Assembly: GCF_016735695.1 (NCBI RefSeq)
Contig: NZ_JAERQD010000023.1
Coordinates: 1-64,000 of the forward strand
Direction: 5' to 3'
DNA from: Microvirga zambiensis WSM3693
GTDB taxonomy: Bacteria; Pseudomonadota; Alphaproteobacteria; Rhizobiales; Beijerinckiaceae
Length of the DNA stretch: 64,000 nt
The position numbers and the translations under genes are program-made. The notes under the pieces are model-generated. The model had not been told where the DNA came from, did no database searches, and saw only the letters and a program-made list of their open reading frames with translations. How positions within the stretch are numbered: position 1 is the first letter of the stretch; every line of letters starts with the position of its first letter. Positions 8,928 through 17,908 of the stretch are shown one piece after another.

Positions 8928-9785
8928 TCACTTGAGCACCGGGTAAAGCCTGAGGGCAGTTCCACCCATGATCTGGGCGCGATCGGCTTCGGAAAGGAAG
9001 GCGAGAGCTCCCTCACACCGCTCGACGATCTCCCCCAAAGTCCCGGGCGATGCAGGATAATTCGAACCCCATGCGATGCGTTCGGGACCGAAGGCATCCA
9101 CCAGCTTCGGCAGGAAGGTGGCGGGCGAGGCCTTGCCTTCGTTCATGACCTTGAGGGCCGAGGGAGTGTACTTGATGACAAGCTGCGGATAGCGCGCGGC
9201 GAGATCCAGAACGACCTGGGCGTTCGGGTAGGGCTCTCCCGTCGAAAGGTCGGGCTTCGCCATATGATCGAGCAGGACCGGCACATCCGGGAACCGGTCC
9301 ATCATGTCGCGGAGCATGCCGAGGCCGCCTACGGTGGCCTGGATGCAGATGGGCAGGCGGATCTGGGAGGCATAGTCCCAGACCGGATAGGTCTTGGGAT
9401 CGTTCAGCCATTCGGCTTGGCCTGGCATCGTGCTGCCGGTGGTGAAGAAGCGCAGGCCCGTGCATCCTTTCGCCAGCCAGGACTTCAATGTCTCGACGGC
9501 GTCGGGCGCAAGGGCGTCGATCGAACAAACTGCCGTCAAACGGTCGGGATACTGAGCGACGGCGTCGGCAACCAGGCTGTTGTCGAAGCCGTAGGTCGTG
9601 GACGAATGAACGAGCGCTGCCTTCGCAACGCCGCTTTCGTCCATCGCTGCGATCAGTTCTTCAGCCGTCAGCGAATGGGCCGACTTGGACCAGTCGGACC
9701 GCTTGCCGCCGAGCGGCGCCATCGGATAGCGCTCGGTGTCGGGCGAAACGATATGGGGGTGAATGTCGACGCGTGGATAGGACAT
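8928..9785 (-). CDS. Amidohydrolase-2 family metal-dependent hydrolase
   Basis: A 285-residue TIM-barrel hydrolase of the family that contains LigI (2-pyrone-4,6-dicarboxylate hydrolase), LigJ and ACMS decarboxylase. The N-terminal VDIHPHI metal-binding motif (His9, His11), a central LLDHMAKP motif (His near 170) and a late GSNYPASP motif (Asn where an Asp is common) are visible. It follows two binding-fold genes in the same direction with short gaps. LigI-like lactonase activity would fit the setting, but that is inference. The ribosome site upstream of 9785 is weak. Confidence 0.85.
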   Translation of the reverse strand: MSYPRVDIHPHIVSPDTERYPMAPLGGKRSDWSKSAHSLTAEELIAAMDESGVAKAALVHSSTTYGFDNSLVADAVAQYPDRLTAVCSIDALAPDAVETLKSWLAKGCTGLRFFTTGSTMPGQAEWLNDPKTYPVWDYASQIRLPICIQATVGGLGMLRDMMDRFPDVPVLLDHMAKPDLSTGEPYPNAQVVLDLAARYPQLVIKYTPSALKVMNEGKASPATFLPKLVDAFGPERIAWGSNYPASPGTLGEIVERCEGALAFLSEADRAQIMGGTALRLYPVLK

Positions 9786-9817
9786 GTGGGGAAAGCCGTT
9801 CGTTTAAGAGGGATGCA

Positions 9818-10783
9818 TCAGATATCGACGAACACGGACTCGCGCGTCGGCCGCTCATCGATGAGCCGCTGCTGGTGAGCGTATTGGATGAGCGCATCGA
9901 TCGAGGGCGCATTGGCCTTGAGGCCGAAGACCAGCGGATCGGGGCCGACGACTTTCATGTCGCGGATATAGCGCTTGTCGGTCGCGTCCTCGGCCTCGCC
10001 TCTGGCAAGCCGGTCGAGCTGGAGCTGCTTCGAGGCCTGGAACGCGTCCATCAGCGCTTCGGGCAGCCACGGGTTGTCGGCGAGGACGTCATCCTTCACG
10101 ACCACGATGCCATGGATGGGATAGATGCCGGTGCGGCCGTACCATTCCGCCTCGGCCTTGGCGGTATCGGCGATGACTTCGGGATATTCATCGGCTGCGA
10201 TGCCGCCGCCTTGCCAGCCCTCGGTCGGTGCACCTGCGCGGCCGATGCCGGCATTGCCGGTAAAGCCAGCCTGGATCTCGCCTTTCGCGAAGAGTTCGGC
10301 CAGTGAGCGCCCCTCGGGCACACGGATCACGTTCGACGGCAGCTTCATTGTCGTGACGTGCTCTTCGTCATCGACCATCCATTTGACGCGGTCCGGATCA
10401 ACGCCGTACTCGTTCTGCAGGATGCCGCGCGTCCAGACGCCCGTGGTGACCGAATATGCGCGCACGCCGACGATCTTGCCTTCGAGGTCCTTAGGCTCGT
10501 TGATCTGTGCATCGGGCCGCTTGACGAGACCGTGATGGTGAAAGCGCCGCATGAGCACGATCGGAAGTGCCGTGAACCGCACTCCGTGGGCACGCGCAAT
10601 CAGATAAGTCGTAGGCGCCAATTCGCAGACATCATATGCGAGATCGCGAACCATGTGGCGGAAAGCGGCGATGATCGGATTGACCTGAACGAATTCCGGT
10701 TTCACGCCCTTGATCGGGATGTCGCCAGACTTGAGGCCCCGCGTCGTGCTCGTGTCCCCGAGCGCGATCTTCAAATTCAACAT
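9818..10783 (-). CDS. Leaderless binding-fold protein, 4,5-dihydroxyphthalate decarboxylase-like
   Basis: A 321-residue protein with a type 2 periplasmic-binding fold. It has no signal peptide: the mature-like sequence LKIALGDTSTTRGL starts at residue 3. The motifs YDVCELAPTTYL and DLEGKIVGVRAY, then RGILQNEYGVD, resemble Pht5/4,5-dihydroxyphthalate decarboxylase and NMT1-like proteins. The absence of a leader favours a cytoplasmic decarboxylase or hydrolase over a transport receptor. The start at 10783 has GGGAG upstream. It lies 75 bp after a paralogue and 32 bp before the amidohydrolase, so the three likely form one operon. Confidence 0.8.
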   Translation of the reverse strand: MLNLKIALGDTSTTRGLKSGDIPIKGVKPEFVQVNPIIAAFRHMVRDLAYDVCELAPTTYLIARAHGVRFTALPIVLMRRFHHHGLVKRPDAQINEPKDLEGKIVGVRAYSVTTGVWTRGILQNEYGVDPDRVKWMVDDEEHVTTMKLPSNVIRVPEGRSLAELFAKGEIQAGFTGNAGIGRAGAPTEGWQGGGIAADEYPEVIADTAKAEAEWYGRTGIYPIHGIVVVKDDVLADNPWLPEALMDAFQASKQLQLDRLARGEAEDATDKRYIRDMKVVGPDPLVFGLKANAPSIDALIQYAHQQRLIDERPTRESVFVDI

Positions 10784-10858
10784 CAGCTGTTTCTCCCTGA
10801 AAGACCTGCCGGCCCGCGTCCTGATGTTGTCGCGGGCGTCGATACAACCACCTCGGCC

Positions 10859-11752
10859 CTATGGGACGAGCCCTGCTGTCGTCTCGTCGAAGAGTTCGTC
10901 GACGCTGAACCGCCGCGGAATGATCTTTTGTTCGAACGCCCACTCGATGGCCAGGCCGATGCCCTTGCGGTTGGCTTCCAGGCCGAAAGGCGGCTGCAGG
11001 GCATTGCTGGTCGACACCGCGCGGCTTTCCACGAGCAGCCGGAATATCTCTGCGACAACGTCGGGACGGTTTTTCGCGAGATCACGATGAACCACGAACA
11101 TGTGGTTGATCGGGACGACCTGTTCGCGCGCCGACCACTTCTTTCCTTCCGCGATCGCATCCGGAATCAGCGTGCGGATCCTGGGATCATCGGGCATGTC
11201 GTTGCCGAGGATGGCGGCGGAGATTTCGCCCGCGTAGAGCAGCTCGGCCAGCTTGGACCCCTTGGGCAGACGCTGGCAATTGGATGGATCCTCATATTCG
11301 GCGAGGTGGCTTTCATCGAGGGTCAGCCACGTCACCTTGTCGAGATCGACTCCATATTCATGCTGCAGGATGCCTCTGACCCAAAGGCCCGTCGTCTGGG
11401 CATAGGAGCGTACGCCGACCTTCTTGCCTTCGATGTCCTTGGGGTTGAGATCGCCGAATTCACTGTTGTAGCCGATGCAGTGATGCTGCGTGCGCCCGGA
11501 GATCGGAGCCGGCAGGAGAATATAGGGTTTGCCGTATGCAAAGGCCTGTAGAAAGGTGACGATGGCAAGTTCGCCGGCGTCGAATGCGTTCTCGCGCAGC
11601 ATCGGCTTGAAGCCGTCATGCGCAGTCTTGGGACCGCAGAAATCGAACTCCACCAGAGGCGAGTTGAGGGCGCCGGTCTTGAGCGCCACCGTATTCGGAT
11701 AGTCGGCGAGGTTGGTCCGCAGCTTGACTTTGCCGGATGACACGTTGTCCAT
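10859..11752 (-). CDS. Leaderless binding-fold protein, 4,5-dihydroxyphthalate decarboxylase-like (paralogue)
   Basis: A 297-residue paralogue of the next gene. It shares the KDIEGKKVGVRSYAQTTGLW and RGILQHEYGVDLDKV stretches and again has no signal peptide. The start MDNVSSGKVKLR at 11752 is supported by GGGAG 9 nt upstream; longer in-frame reading adds only low-quality Arg-rich sequence. It is the first gene of the minus-strand operon. Two adjacent paralogues could form a hetero-oligomer or act on related substrates. Assignment rests on motif resemblance, so the reaction is uncertain. Confidence 0.78.
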   Translation of the reverse strand: MDNVSSGKVKLRTNLADYPNTVALKTGALNSPLVEFDFCGPKTAHDGFKPMLRENAFDAGELAIVTFLQAFAYGKPYILLPAPISGRTQHHCIGYNSEFGDLNPKDIEGKKVGVRSYAQTTGLWVRGILQHEYGVDLDKVTWLTLDESHLAEYEDPSNCQRLPKGSKLAELLYAGEISAAILGNDMPDDPRIRTLIPDAIAEGKKWSAREQVVPINHMFVVHRDLAKNRPDVVAEIFRLLVESRAVSTSNALQPPFGLEANRKGIGLAIEWAFEQKIIPRRFSVDELFDETTAGLVP

Positions 11753-12189
11753 TCGAATCTCCCTGATCTCAGGTCGGGGCGCGGCGATCCGGCGAGGCCT
11801 CTCGCCCTGTCCTTCCGCCGCCCAAGACACCTTTTTCTGCTGGTGATCGGACGCCGCGTTTGCGGTGCGGCGATCCAGCTTTTCGGGAGCAATGTATGTG
11901 ATTGTTTACCCTGAGCCTCATTTGAAAGCCGGTGGGTGCCATAAGTTTTTTCTGATCGCTTGTGGGAATCAGGTCGTCGCGCGGCTTGGTTGAGGTGAGG
12001 GATCGACCGAAGGGAGCTTGTCAGAACGGACAGGCAGAATGCGTCGGGATGGCAGCTTGGCCTGAATTTGCCGGGTTAAGGTCACCAGATAGGCCCTCTT
12101 GCTGGCGCGAGAACAGCGCGGAGGCTTTTGACCGGACATGGCCAGGGACGCTGGCAACGATGATGCCGAACATGGCCCGCGAGGGGGAA
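11753..12189. other. 437-bp intergenic region
   Basis: It lies between the LysR stop codon and the first binding-fold gene and should carry the promoter of that operon. I find no convincing gene, repeat or hairpin. The 11890-11960 part is A/T-richer than its surroundings, as expected for a promoter. Confidence 0.5.
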
Positions 12190-13416
12190 TTAGCTTTGCC
12201 TAAGTGAACTCAGGAAGATCTGCTGAAGCTTGGTCGGTTCCCAGTTCTTTCGCACCGTGACGCCCATCTTGGCCGGAGCATGGTCGATGGTGAAGGGTAG
12301 CGACGTGAGCTGGTTTCCCAGCCGTCGGTTGAGGGCCATCTCGGAGGCCGTCAGCACAGCTATCCTGTGACTCTCCGCCAGGAGGATGAAAATGGTCAGG
12401 AGCGAGTACGTCTCGACGCGAAAGCGCGGCATTGGACCGTTGCCGAAAATCCCCTCAAAGACGAAGCGCCGCTGAGCCCCTGGACCAGGAGAAATCCACT
12501 CCCATTCGCGCAGGTCGTCCAACGTGACCTTGTCCCTGCCTACCAGAGGATGATGGCGACTGACCCCAACCGTATAGGGGTCGGATCCCAGTTCCAGCTC
12601 GGCGACATCATCGACGGGAGGAGGGTTCTTGAGCGCGCCGACGAGAAAATCGATGGAGCCACTGCGCAGCTTGGAAAGAAGCTGGTCATAAGGGCCGCTG
12701 ATCAGGCGTACGGTCACGTCGGGATGGGCGACGACGAAGCGATCCAGGCCGGCCGAAACGTAATTGCTGCCGGCCAGGAGCAGCGCACCGACCAGCAGAC
12801 GTCCGCGTATCGCACCCGTTTCGGACTGGATTTCCTCGTGCGCCCATTCGAGCTCACGGACAGCCAGGTTCAGGCCGACCGCCAGCTTCGCGCCATCGGG
12901 ACTGGTCGCGATGCCCTGCGCCGTTTTCACGAACAGTTTGCGACTGACCTGTTTCTCGAGGGTTCTCGCTGCGCGGTGAAGGGACGCCAGTGACACCTTC
13001 ACATGGCGGGCCGCCTGCGCGAAGGAGCTGTATTCATCGACGGCCGTGAGGGCCAGGATCTGAGCGCGGGTGATACGCCGGGCGATCGACCCGATCTGGG
13101 CGGGGTTGTCGGCGTCACCTCCGAGGATTTCGGCCAGAACCGCTTCGATGCGCTCGAAGCACTTCTCGGCCCGGTAATGGAGAATACGCCCAAAATTGGT
13201 CAGGTAGGACCCGGTGCTGGTCCGGGCAAAGAGGCTCACACCCAATTCGCTCTCAAGGCTCTGGATCGCCTGGGTGACCGCGGACTGCGACCGATGAAGC
13301 TCGTCGGCCGCGCGGGTGATGCTGTCGATGCGGGCCACCTCCGCGAAGGCGCGCAACTGCGTCAAACTGGGCAGAAAAGCGCGGTCGTCCTGGGCTTTCG
13401 TCTGCTTGTCGCTCAA
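12190..13416 (-). CDS. LysR-type regulator with two tandem DNA-binding domains
   Basis: A 408-residue protein, about 100 residues longer than usual LysR regulators. Residues 16-75 form a normal LysR winged helix (LTQLRAFAEVARIDS, then AADELHRSQSAVTQAI). Residues 114-175 form a second such domain (ITRAQILALTAVDEYSSFAQAARHV, then LHRAARTLEKQVSRKLFVKT). A standard effector-binding domain follows at about 205-400. The start codon is TTG at 13416. It is divergent from ligJ and upstream of the binding-fold operon, so it probably controls one or both. Confidence 0.9.
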   Translation of the reverse strand: MSDKQTKAQDDRAFLPSLTQLRAFAEVARIDSITRAADELHRSQSAVTQAIQSLESELGVSLFARTSTGSYLTNFGRILHYRAEKCFERIEAVLAEILGGDADNPAQIGSIARRITRAQILALTAVDEYSSFAQAARHVKVSLASLHRAARTLEKQVSRKLFVKTAQGIATSPDGAKLAVGLNLAVRELEWAHEEIQSETGAIRGRLLVGALLLAGSNYVSAGLDRFVVAHPDVTVRLISGPYDQLLSKLRSGSIDFLVGALKNPPPVDDVAELELGSDPYTVGVSRHHPLVGRDKVTLDDLREWEWISPGPGAQRRFVFEGIFGNGPMPRFRVETYSLLTIFILLAESHRIAVLTASEMALNRRLGNQLTSLPFTIDHAPAKMGVTVRKNWEPTKLQQIFLSSLRQS

Positions 13417-13549
13417 AGCGGTACCCTGGTGCCGATCCTGTTCTTAAGCTCCTGCGGATCGAGCCCTTATGGCACAGGCCCGCTGATACACAAATTCGCC
13501 TTTCGGAGAACCGGTTCCCAGGGGAGGCGGGCCTTGGCGGCCGGGCTCG

Positions 13550-13565
13550 ATTAGCAAAATCTAAT
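13550..13565. promoter_or_regulatory. Candidate LysR binding palindrome
   Basis: ATTAG, 6 nt, CTAAT: a perfect 5-bp inverted repeat that contains the T-N11-A core typical of LysR sites. It lies in the 359-bp divergent region 13417-13775 between the double-headed LysR gene and ligJ. The rest of that region shows no gene. Confidence 0.4.
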
Positions 13566-13775
13566 GATCCCGTTCACGATTCGAATTTGAGGTTCCTGGC
13601 CTCGGGGTATTTGTCTGAACTCACCGACCGCTACCCCCACCTTCGGGAACATGCGGGATCAGAGCACGTCGAGGCAGTTTGGGATGGCCCGGAACTGCTG
13701 TGGTGAGGAGCAGCGCGTGACATTCGTTGATACCCACCGGAATTCCACCTCGGCACATATCGGAGAAGATCATCC

Positions 13776-14822
13776 ATGATCGTCGACTGCCATGGGCATT
13801 ATACCACCGCACCCAACGGCCTTAAGACCTTCCGCCAGCTTCAGATCGAGGCCTTGGAAGATCCCTCGCGCAATCCCAGCAAACATTCGATCAAGATCAG
13901 CGATGACGAGATCCGCGAGAGCCTGGAGGGTGCCCAGCTCAAGCTGCAGCGCGACCGTGGCATCGATGTAACTCTGTTTTCGCCCATCGCCGGCCAAATG
14001 GCCCATCACATCGGCAATGCGGTGACCAGCCAGGTATGGTCGGAGGCGTGCAACGACCTGATCTACCGGGTCACCCAGCTCTATCCCGACAATTATATCG
14101 GGGTGTGCCAGCTGCCCCAGTCGAGCGGCGTTCCGCCGAAGAGCGTCATTCCCGAGCTCGAGCGCTGCATCAACGAGCTAGGCTTCGTGGGCTGCAACCT
14201 CAATCCCGATCCGTCCGGCGGGTATTGGAAGGATCTGCCCTTGAGCGACCGCCAGTGGTACCCGCTCTATGAGAAGATGGTGGAACTCGACGTGCCCGCC
14301 ATGATCCATGTCAGCGGCACCTGCAATCCGGGTATCCACCACACAGGCGCCCATTACCTGAACGGCGACACCACGGCCTTCATGCAGTTCCTGACCTCGG
14401 ACGTGTTCAAGGATTTCCCCACTCTCAAATTCGTCATCCCCCATGGCGGCGGTGCGGTTCCTTATCACTGGGGACGCTATCGGGGCCTGGCGCAGGATAT
14501 GAAGCGGCCACCGCTCCAGGAACATCTGCTCGGCAACATCTTCTTCGATACCTGCGTCTACCACCAGCCCGGCATCGATCTTCTGGCCAAGGTGATTCCC
14601 GTCGACAACGTGCTGTTCGCCACCGAGATGGTCGGCGCCGTGCGCGGCATCGACCCGGAAACCGGTTACTACTTCGACGACACCAAGCGCTATATCGACA
14701 ACGTGAGCTGGCTGACCGACGAGGATCGCTACAAGATCTTCGAAGGCAACGCCCGCAAGGTCTATCCGCGCGTCAATCCAATTCTCGACCGCATCGCAAA
14801 GAAGGCTCATGACCATGCCTGA
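13776..14822 (+). CDS. ligJ: 4-oxalomesaconate hydratase, LigJ type
   Basis: LigJ hydrates 4-oxalomesaconate to 4-carboxy-4-hydroxy-2-oxoadipate in protocatechuate 4,5-cleavage. The 348-residue protein begins MIVDCHGHYTTAP (metal His6 and His8). It carries the blocks NLNPDPSGGYW, MIHVSGTC, FVIPHGGGAVPYHWGR, FFDTCVYHQPGIDLL and AVRGIDPETGYYFDDTKRYI, which I recognise as almost continuous with Sphingobium LigJ. It belongs to the amidohydrolase-2 superfamily. It overlaps the aldolase gene by 8 bp, consistent with sequential steps. Identity is strong, but a related hydratase acting on a similar acid is possible. Confidence 0.88.
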   Translation: MIVDCHGHYTTAPNGLKTFRQLQIEALEDPSRNPSKHSIKISDDEIRESLEGAQLKLQRDRGIDVTLFSPIAGQMAHHIGNAVTSQVWSEACNDLIYRVTQLYPDNYIGVCQLPQSSGVPPKSVIPELERCINELGFVGCNLNPDPSGGYWKDLPLSDRQWYPLYEKMVELDVPAMIHVSGTCNPGIHHTGAHYLNGDTTAFMQFLTSDVFKDFPTLKFVIPHGGGAVPYHWGRYRGLAQDMKRPPLQEHLLGNIFFDTCVYHQPGIDLLAKVIPVDNVLFATEMVGAVRGIDPETGYYFDDTKRYIDNVSWLTDEDRYKIFEGNARKVYPRVNPILDRIAKKAHDHA

Positions 14823-15678
14823 TCTACCGCGCCTCAACGGCGTCATTCGCGCCCTCGAAAAGGGCCAGCACGTGGTGATGTCCTTCGCCAAAGCGGATAT
14901 CGAAGAATCCATCGTTTTCTCGACGTCGAAATATGACGGCATCATCATCGAGAAAGAGCACAATGTCTGGGACGGCAAGGGGCTGCGCGACGCGATGCAG
15001 TACTTGCTTAACCGCCGCCAGATCGCCTCGTCCGGAACCATCGCGCCGGCGGTAACGCCGATCGTGCGCATTCCGCCCAACGGCGGCGAGATGAACCAGT
15101 GGTTCGCCAAACAGGCGCTGGATCTCGGCGCCTACGGCGTGGTCTGGCCGCATATCAGCACGGTTGAAGAGGCTTACAATGCGGTCTCCGCATGCCGCTA
15201 TCCTCGGCTGAAGTCGTCGCCGCTCTATGAGCCTGCCGGCTTGCGCGGCGATGGTCCGCATACTGCTTGCCGCTACTGGGGCGTCACCAACCAGGAGTAT
15301 TACAAGAAAGCCGATGTCTGGCCTCTGGCTTCCGACGGCGAGATCCTCGTCCTGTTGATGATCGAGGACACCAAGGGGATCAGCAACCTTCCCGATATGC
15401 TCAAGAACGTGCCGGGCATCGGCGGTGTGCTCATCGGGGAGGGGGATCTTGGCCAGGAGCTGGGCATCCCGCGTCAGTACGAGCATCCCGAACTGCTGGC
15501 AGCGATGGCCGAGATCCGCGCCATCTGCAAGCAGCACAACATCCCGGTCGGGCATCCGCATGTCGAGCCGGAGAACATCGAGCGGGTGATCGAGGAAGGC
15601 TATCGGATCCTCATCACGCCTCCGCGCCGCAGCTTCGCGTTCATGGAGAAAGCGCTTGACCTCGTCGGGCGCGGTTGA
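14815..15678 (+). CDS. HpcH/HpaI-family aldolase, probable 4-carboxy-4-hydroxy-2-oxoadipate aldolase
   Basis: A 287-residue class II aldolase/citrate-lyase-like protein that uses a divalent metal to cleave 4-hydroxy-2-oxo acids. Visible motifs are IIIEKEHNVWDG near residue 46, LLMIEDTKGISN near 183 (metal Glu) and GEGDLGQELG near 207 (metal Asp). The start at 14815 is preferred because GAAGG lies 9 nt upstream; ATG at 14809 is too close to it. Coupled to ligJ, it should split the LigJ product to pyruvate and oxaloacetate, replacing the unrelated LigK. That substrate is inferred from context. Confidence 0.82.
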   Translation: MPDLPRLNGVIRALEKGQHVVMSFAKADIEESIVFSTSKYDGIIIEKEHNVWDGKGLRDAMQYLLNRRQIASSGTIAPAVTPIVRIPPNGGEMNQWFAKQALDLGAYGVVWPHISTVEEAYNAVSACRYPRLKSSPLYEPAGLRGDGPHTACRYWGVTNQEYYKKADVWPLASDGEILVLLMIEDTKGISNLPDMLKNVPGIGGVLIGEGDLGQELGIPRQYEHPELLAAMAEIRAICKQHNIPVGHPHVEPENIERVIEEGYRILITPPRRSFAFMEKALDLVGRG

Positions 15679-15702
15679 GATCACGGAAGGGAGAGCATCG
15701 TC

Positions 15703-17388
15703 GTGCAAGATCGTGCCAAGACTCGTACCGGAGGCCAGATCCTGGTGGATCAGTTGCGTATCCACGGCGTGGATACGGTCTTTTGCGTGCCGGGCGAGAG
15801 CTATTTGGCTGTGCTCGACGCGCTGCACGATGCCTCGACCCTCCGCGTCGTCTCGTGCCGGCATGAAGGCGGCGCGGCCATGATGGCGGACGCCTATGGT
15901 AAACTCACCAACAAGCCCGGCATCTGCATGGTGACGCGCGGGCCGGGCGCCACCAATGCCAGCGCAGGCCTTCACGTCGCGATGCAGGATGCAACGCCGA
16001 TGATCCTTTTCGTCGGACAGGTGGCGCGGGGCCAGATCGAGCGGGAAGCCTTCCAGGAGATCGATTACAGACGCATGCTGGGACAGGTGGCGAAGTGGGT
16101 CACCGAGGTCAACGATTCCGCTCGCCTGCCCGAACTCATTGCTCGTGCTTTTGCGGTGGCCACCAGCGGCCGTCCCGGCCCGGTCGTCATCGCCTTGCCT
16201 GAAGACATGCTGACTGAGACCGCCGCTGTCGCCGATGCGCTGGCTTATAAGCCGCTCAAGAGCTGGCCGGGCGTCGGTGAGATCCAGGCTCTGCGGAATC
16301 TGCTCACCGAGGCAGAGCGGCCCTTCGCCATTCTTGGTGGCTCTCCATGGGATGAAGAGGCAGTTGCCACGTTCGAAGCCTTCGCGGCGGCCAACAGGCT
16401 CCCCGTCTGCACCAGTTTCCGGCGTGCGGACCGCTTCGACAACGCCCATGCCTGCTATGCGGGAGACCTCGGCATCGGATCAAACCCCAAGCTGCGCGAG
16501 CAACTCCGCCAGGCGGATCTGCTGATCGTGGTCGGGGCTCGTCTCACGGAAATGACGACCGTCGGATATACCCTCTTCGACATTCCGAAGCCGCGCCAGC
16601 GGCTGGTTCATGTCCACCCCGATCCCGAGGAGCTTGGAAGGGTCTATCAGCCGACATTGGCGATCAATGCCACGCCTCGGGAATTTGCACGCTCGCTGCG
16701 AGACCTGGCGCCGATCGAAGACCCTGTCTGGGCCGAGACCCCGTCGATCGCTCACAGCGAATACCTTTCCTGGCAGAAATGCCCGCCTGCGCCCGGCACG
16801 ATCCACATGGGCGACATCATGGCATGGCTTGAGGAAAACATGCCGCCGGAAACCATCTATACGAACGGCGCCGGCAACTTTTCCGTCTGGGTTCACCGCT
16901 TTCACCAATACCGGCGGCTCGGTACGGAACTCGCCCCCACCAGCGGCTCGATGGGCTACGGCCTGCCCGCAGCCGTGGCAGCCGCGATCACCCGTCCTCA
17001 GACGCCTGTGCTCTGCGTCGCCGGCGACGGCGACTTCATGATGACGGGGCAGGAACTCGCGACGGCAATGGCGCAGAAAGCCAAGTTCACCGTCATCATC
17101 GTGAATAACGGGATGTACGGCACCATTCGCATGCATCAGGAAAACCACTATCCCGGCCGCGTCATCAGCACCGATCTGGTCAATCCTGACTTTGCCGCTT
17201 ACGCCCGCTCTTTCGGAGCACACGGGGAAACCGTGGAGAGGACGGCCTACTTCGCCGCTGCCTTCACGCGTGCGCAGCGCTTCAACGGTCCTTCCGTCAT
17301 CGAGCTGCGCATGGATCCGGAGGTCATTACACCCCAGGCGACTCTCACCGGCCTGCGCGAGGCAGCGCTTGCCAAGAAGTCACACTAG
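15703..17388 (+). CDS. Thiamine diphosphate-dependent enzyme, acetolactate synthase-like
   Basis: A 561-residue member of the acetolactate synthase / benzoylformate decarboxylase / glyoxylate carboligase superfamily. It has an N-terminal PYR domain with the activating Glu55 (CRHEGGAAMMADAYG), a central domain (about 190-330) and a PP domain with the Mg-ThDP motif GDGDFMM...NN near residues 445-475. The start is GTG at 15703. It follows the aldolase by 24 bp and may process a 2-oxo acid from the pathway, either by decarboxylation or carboligation. It is not the biosynthetic IlvB by context, as no ilvN is adjacent. Confidence 0.85.
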   Translation: MQDRAKTRTGGQILVDQLRIHGVDTVFCVPGESYLAVLDALHDASTLRVVSCRHEGGAAMMADAYGKLTNKPGICMVTRGPGATNASAGLHVAMQDATPMILFVGQVARGQIEREAFQEIDYRRMLGQVAKWVTEVNDSARLPELIARAFAVATSGRPGPVVIALPEDMLTETAAVADALAYKPLKSWPGVGEIQALRNLLTEAERPFAILGGSPWDEEAVATFEAFAAANRLPVCTSFRRADRFDNAHACYAGDLGIGSNPKLREQLRQADLLIVVGARLTEMTTVGYTLFDIPKPRQRLVHVHPDPEELGRVYQPTLAINATPREFARSLRDLAPIEDPVWAETPSIAHSEYLSWQKCPPAPGTIHMGDIMAWLEENMPPETIYTNGAGNFSVWVHRFHQYRRLGTELAPTSGSMGYGLPAAVAAAITRPQTPVLCVAGDGDFMMTGQELATAMAQKAKFTVIIVNNGMYGTIRMHQENHYPGRVISTDLVNPDFAAYARSFGAHGETVERTAYFAAAFTRAQRFNGPSVIELRMDPEVITPQATLTGLREAALAKKSH

Positions 17389-17908
17389 TTTCGATTTTCC
17401 TCCGTGGCGACGGGTTGGATCAACCGCGACATTCACTCTGTTCGCCATACACTCGACGCGACTCGTGATACCGGTAGGACGCTACCGCGCAGATGGACCT
17501 ATGGCGCGGCGTTTTCCGACTCTTTGCGAAGCCTTGCGCCGACGTCGGTTGCAGCCTCGGCGAGGGTTTCGCGTAGGGGGTGGCGTGGACACGATCCGCC
17601 AAGGCATCTCGTATTTTTCTTCACATATGTGCTTCTAATTTATGTCCTTCCGTCCGTAACCGGCTCTATTACTATCACTGTTAATGAACCTTGATCGGGG
17701 CGCTAGAACCTCGACCCGGTTCAGGGATGACCTGGGCTGTCATGCCCGATTATCCCGACGCAGGGATCTGCAAAAGATTTCGAGAGGTCGCGATGTTGAT
17801 GACCCAAACGAAGCTTTTGGCTCTGGCCGGCCCTCGCCGCACAGATTGGCATCGCTTGGCCCGAAATCTCAGCACATGAAGCTACCGTCTCACGCGGAGG
17901 AAACGCCT
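17389..17908. other. 520-bp intergenic region before the second Tct operon
   Basis: No convincing gene. Short open frames on both strands lack ribosome sites and family features. The 17620-17690 part is A/T-rich and could hold the promoter of the Tct operon. No clear terminator is seen after the ThDP gene. Confidence 0.45.

Noticed and set aside
14824..16449. 541-codon minus-strand frame opposite the aldolase and ThDP genes
   Set aside because: Both plus-strand genes carry clear catalytic motifs; the antisense product has low-quality composition and no recognisable domain.
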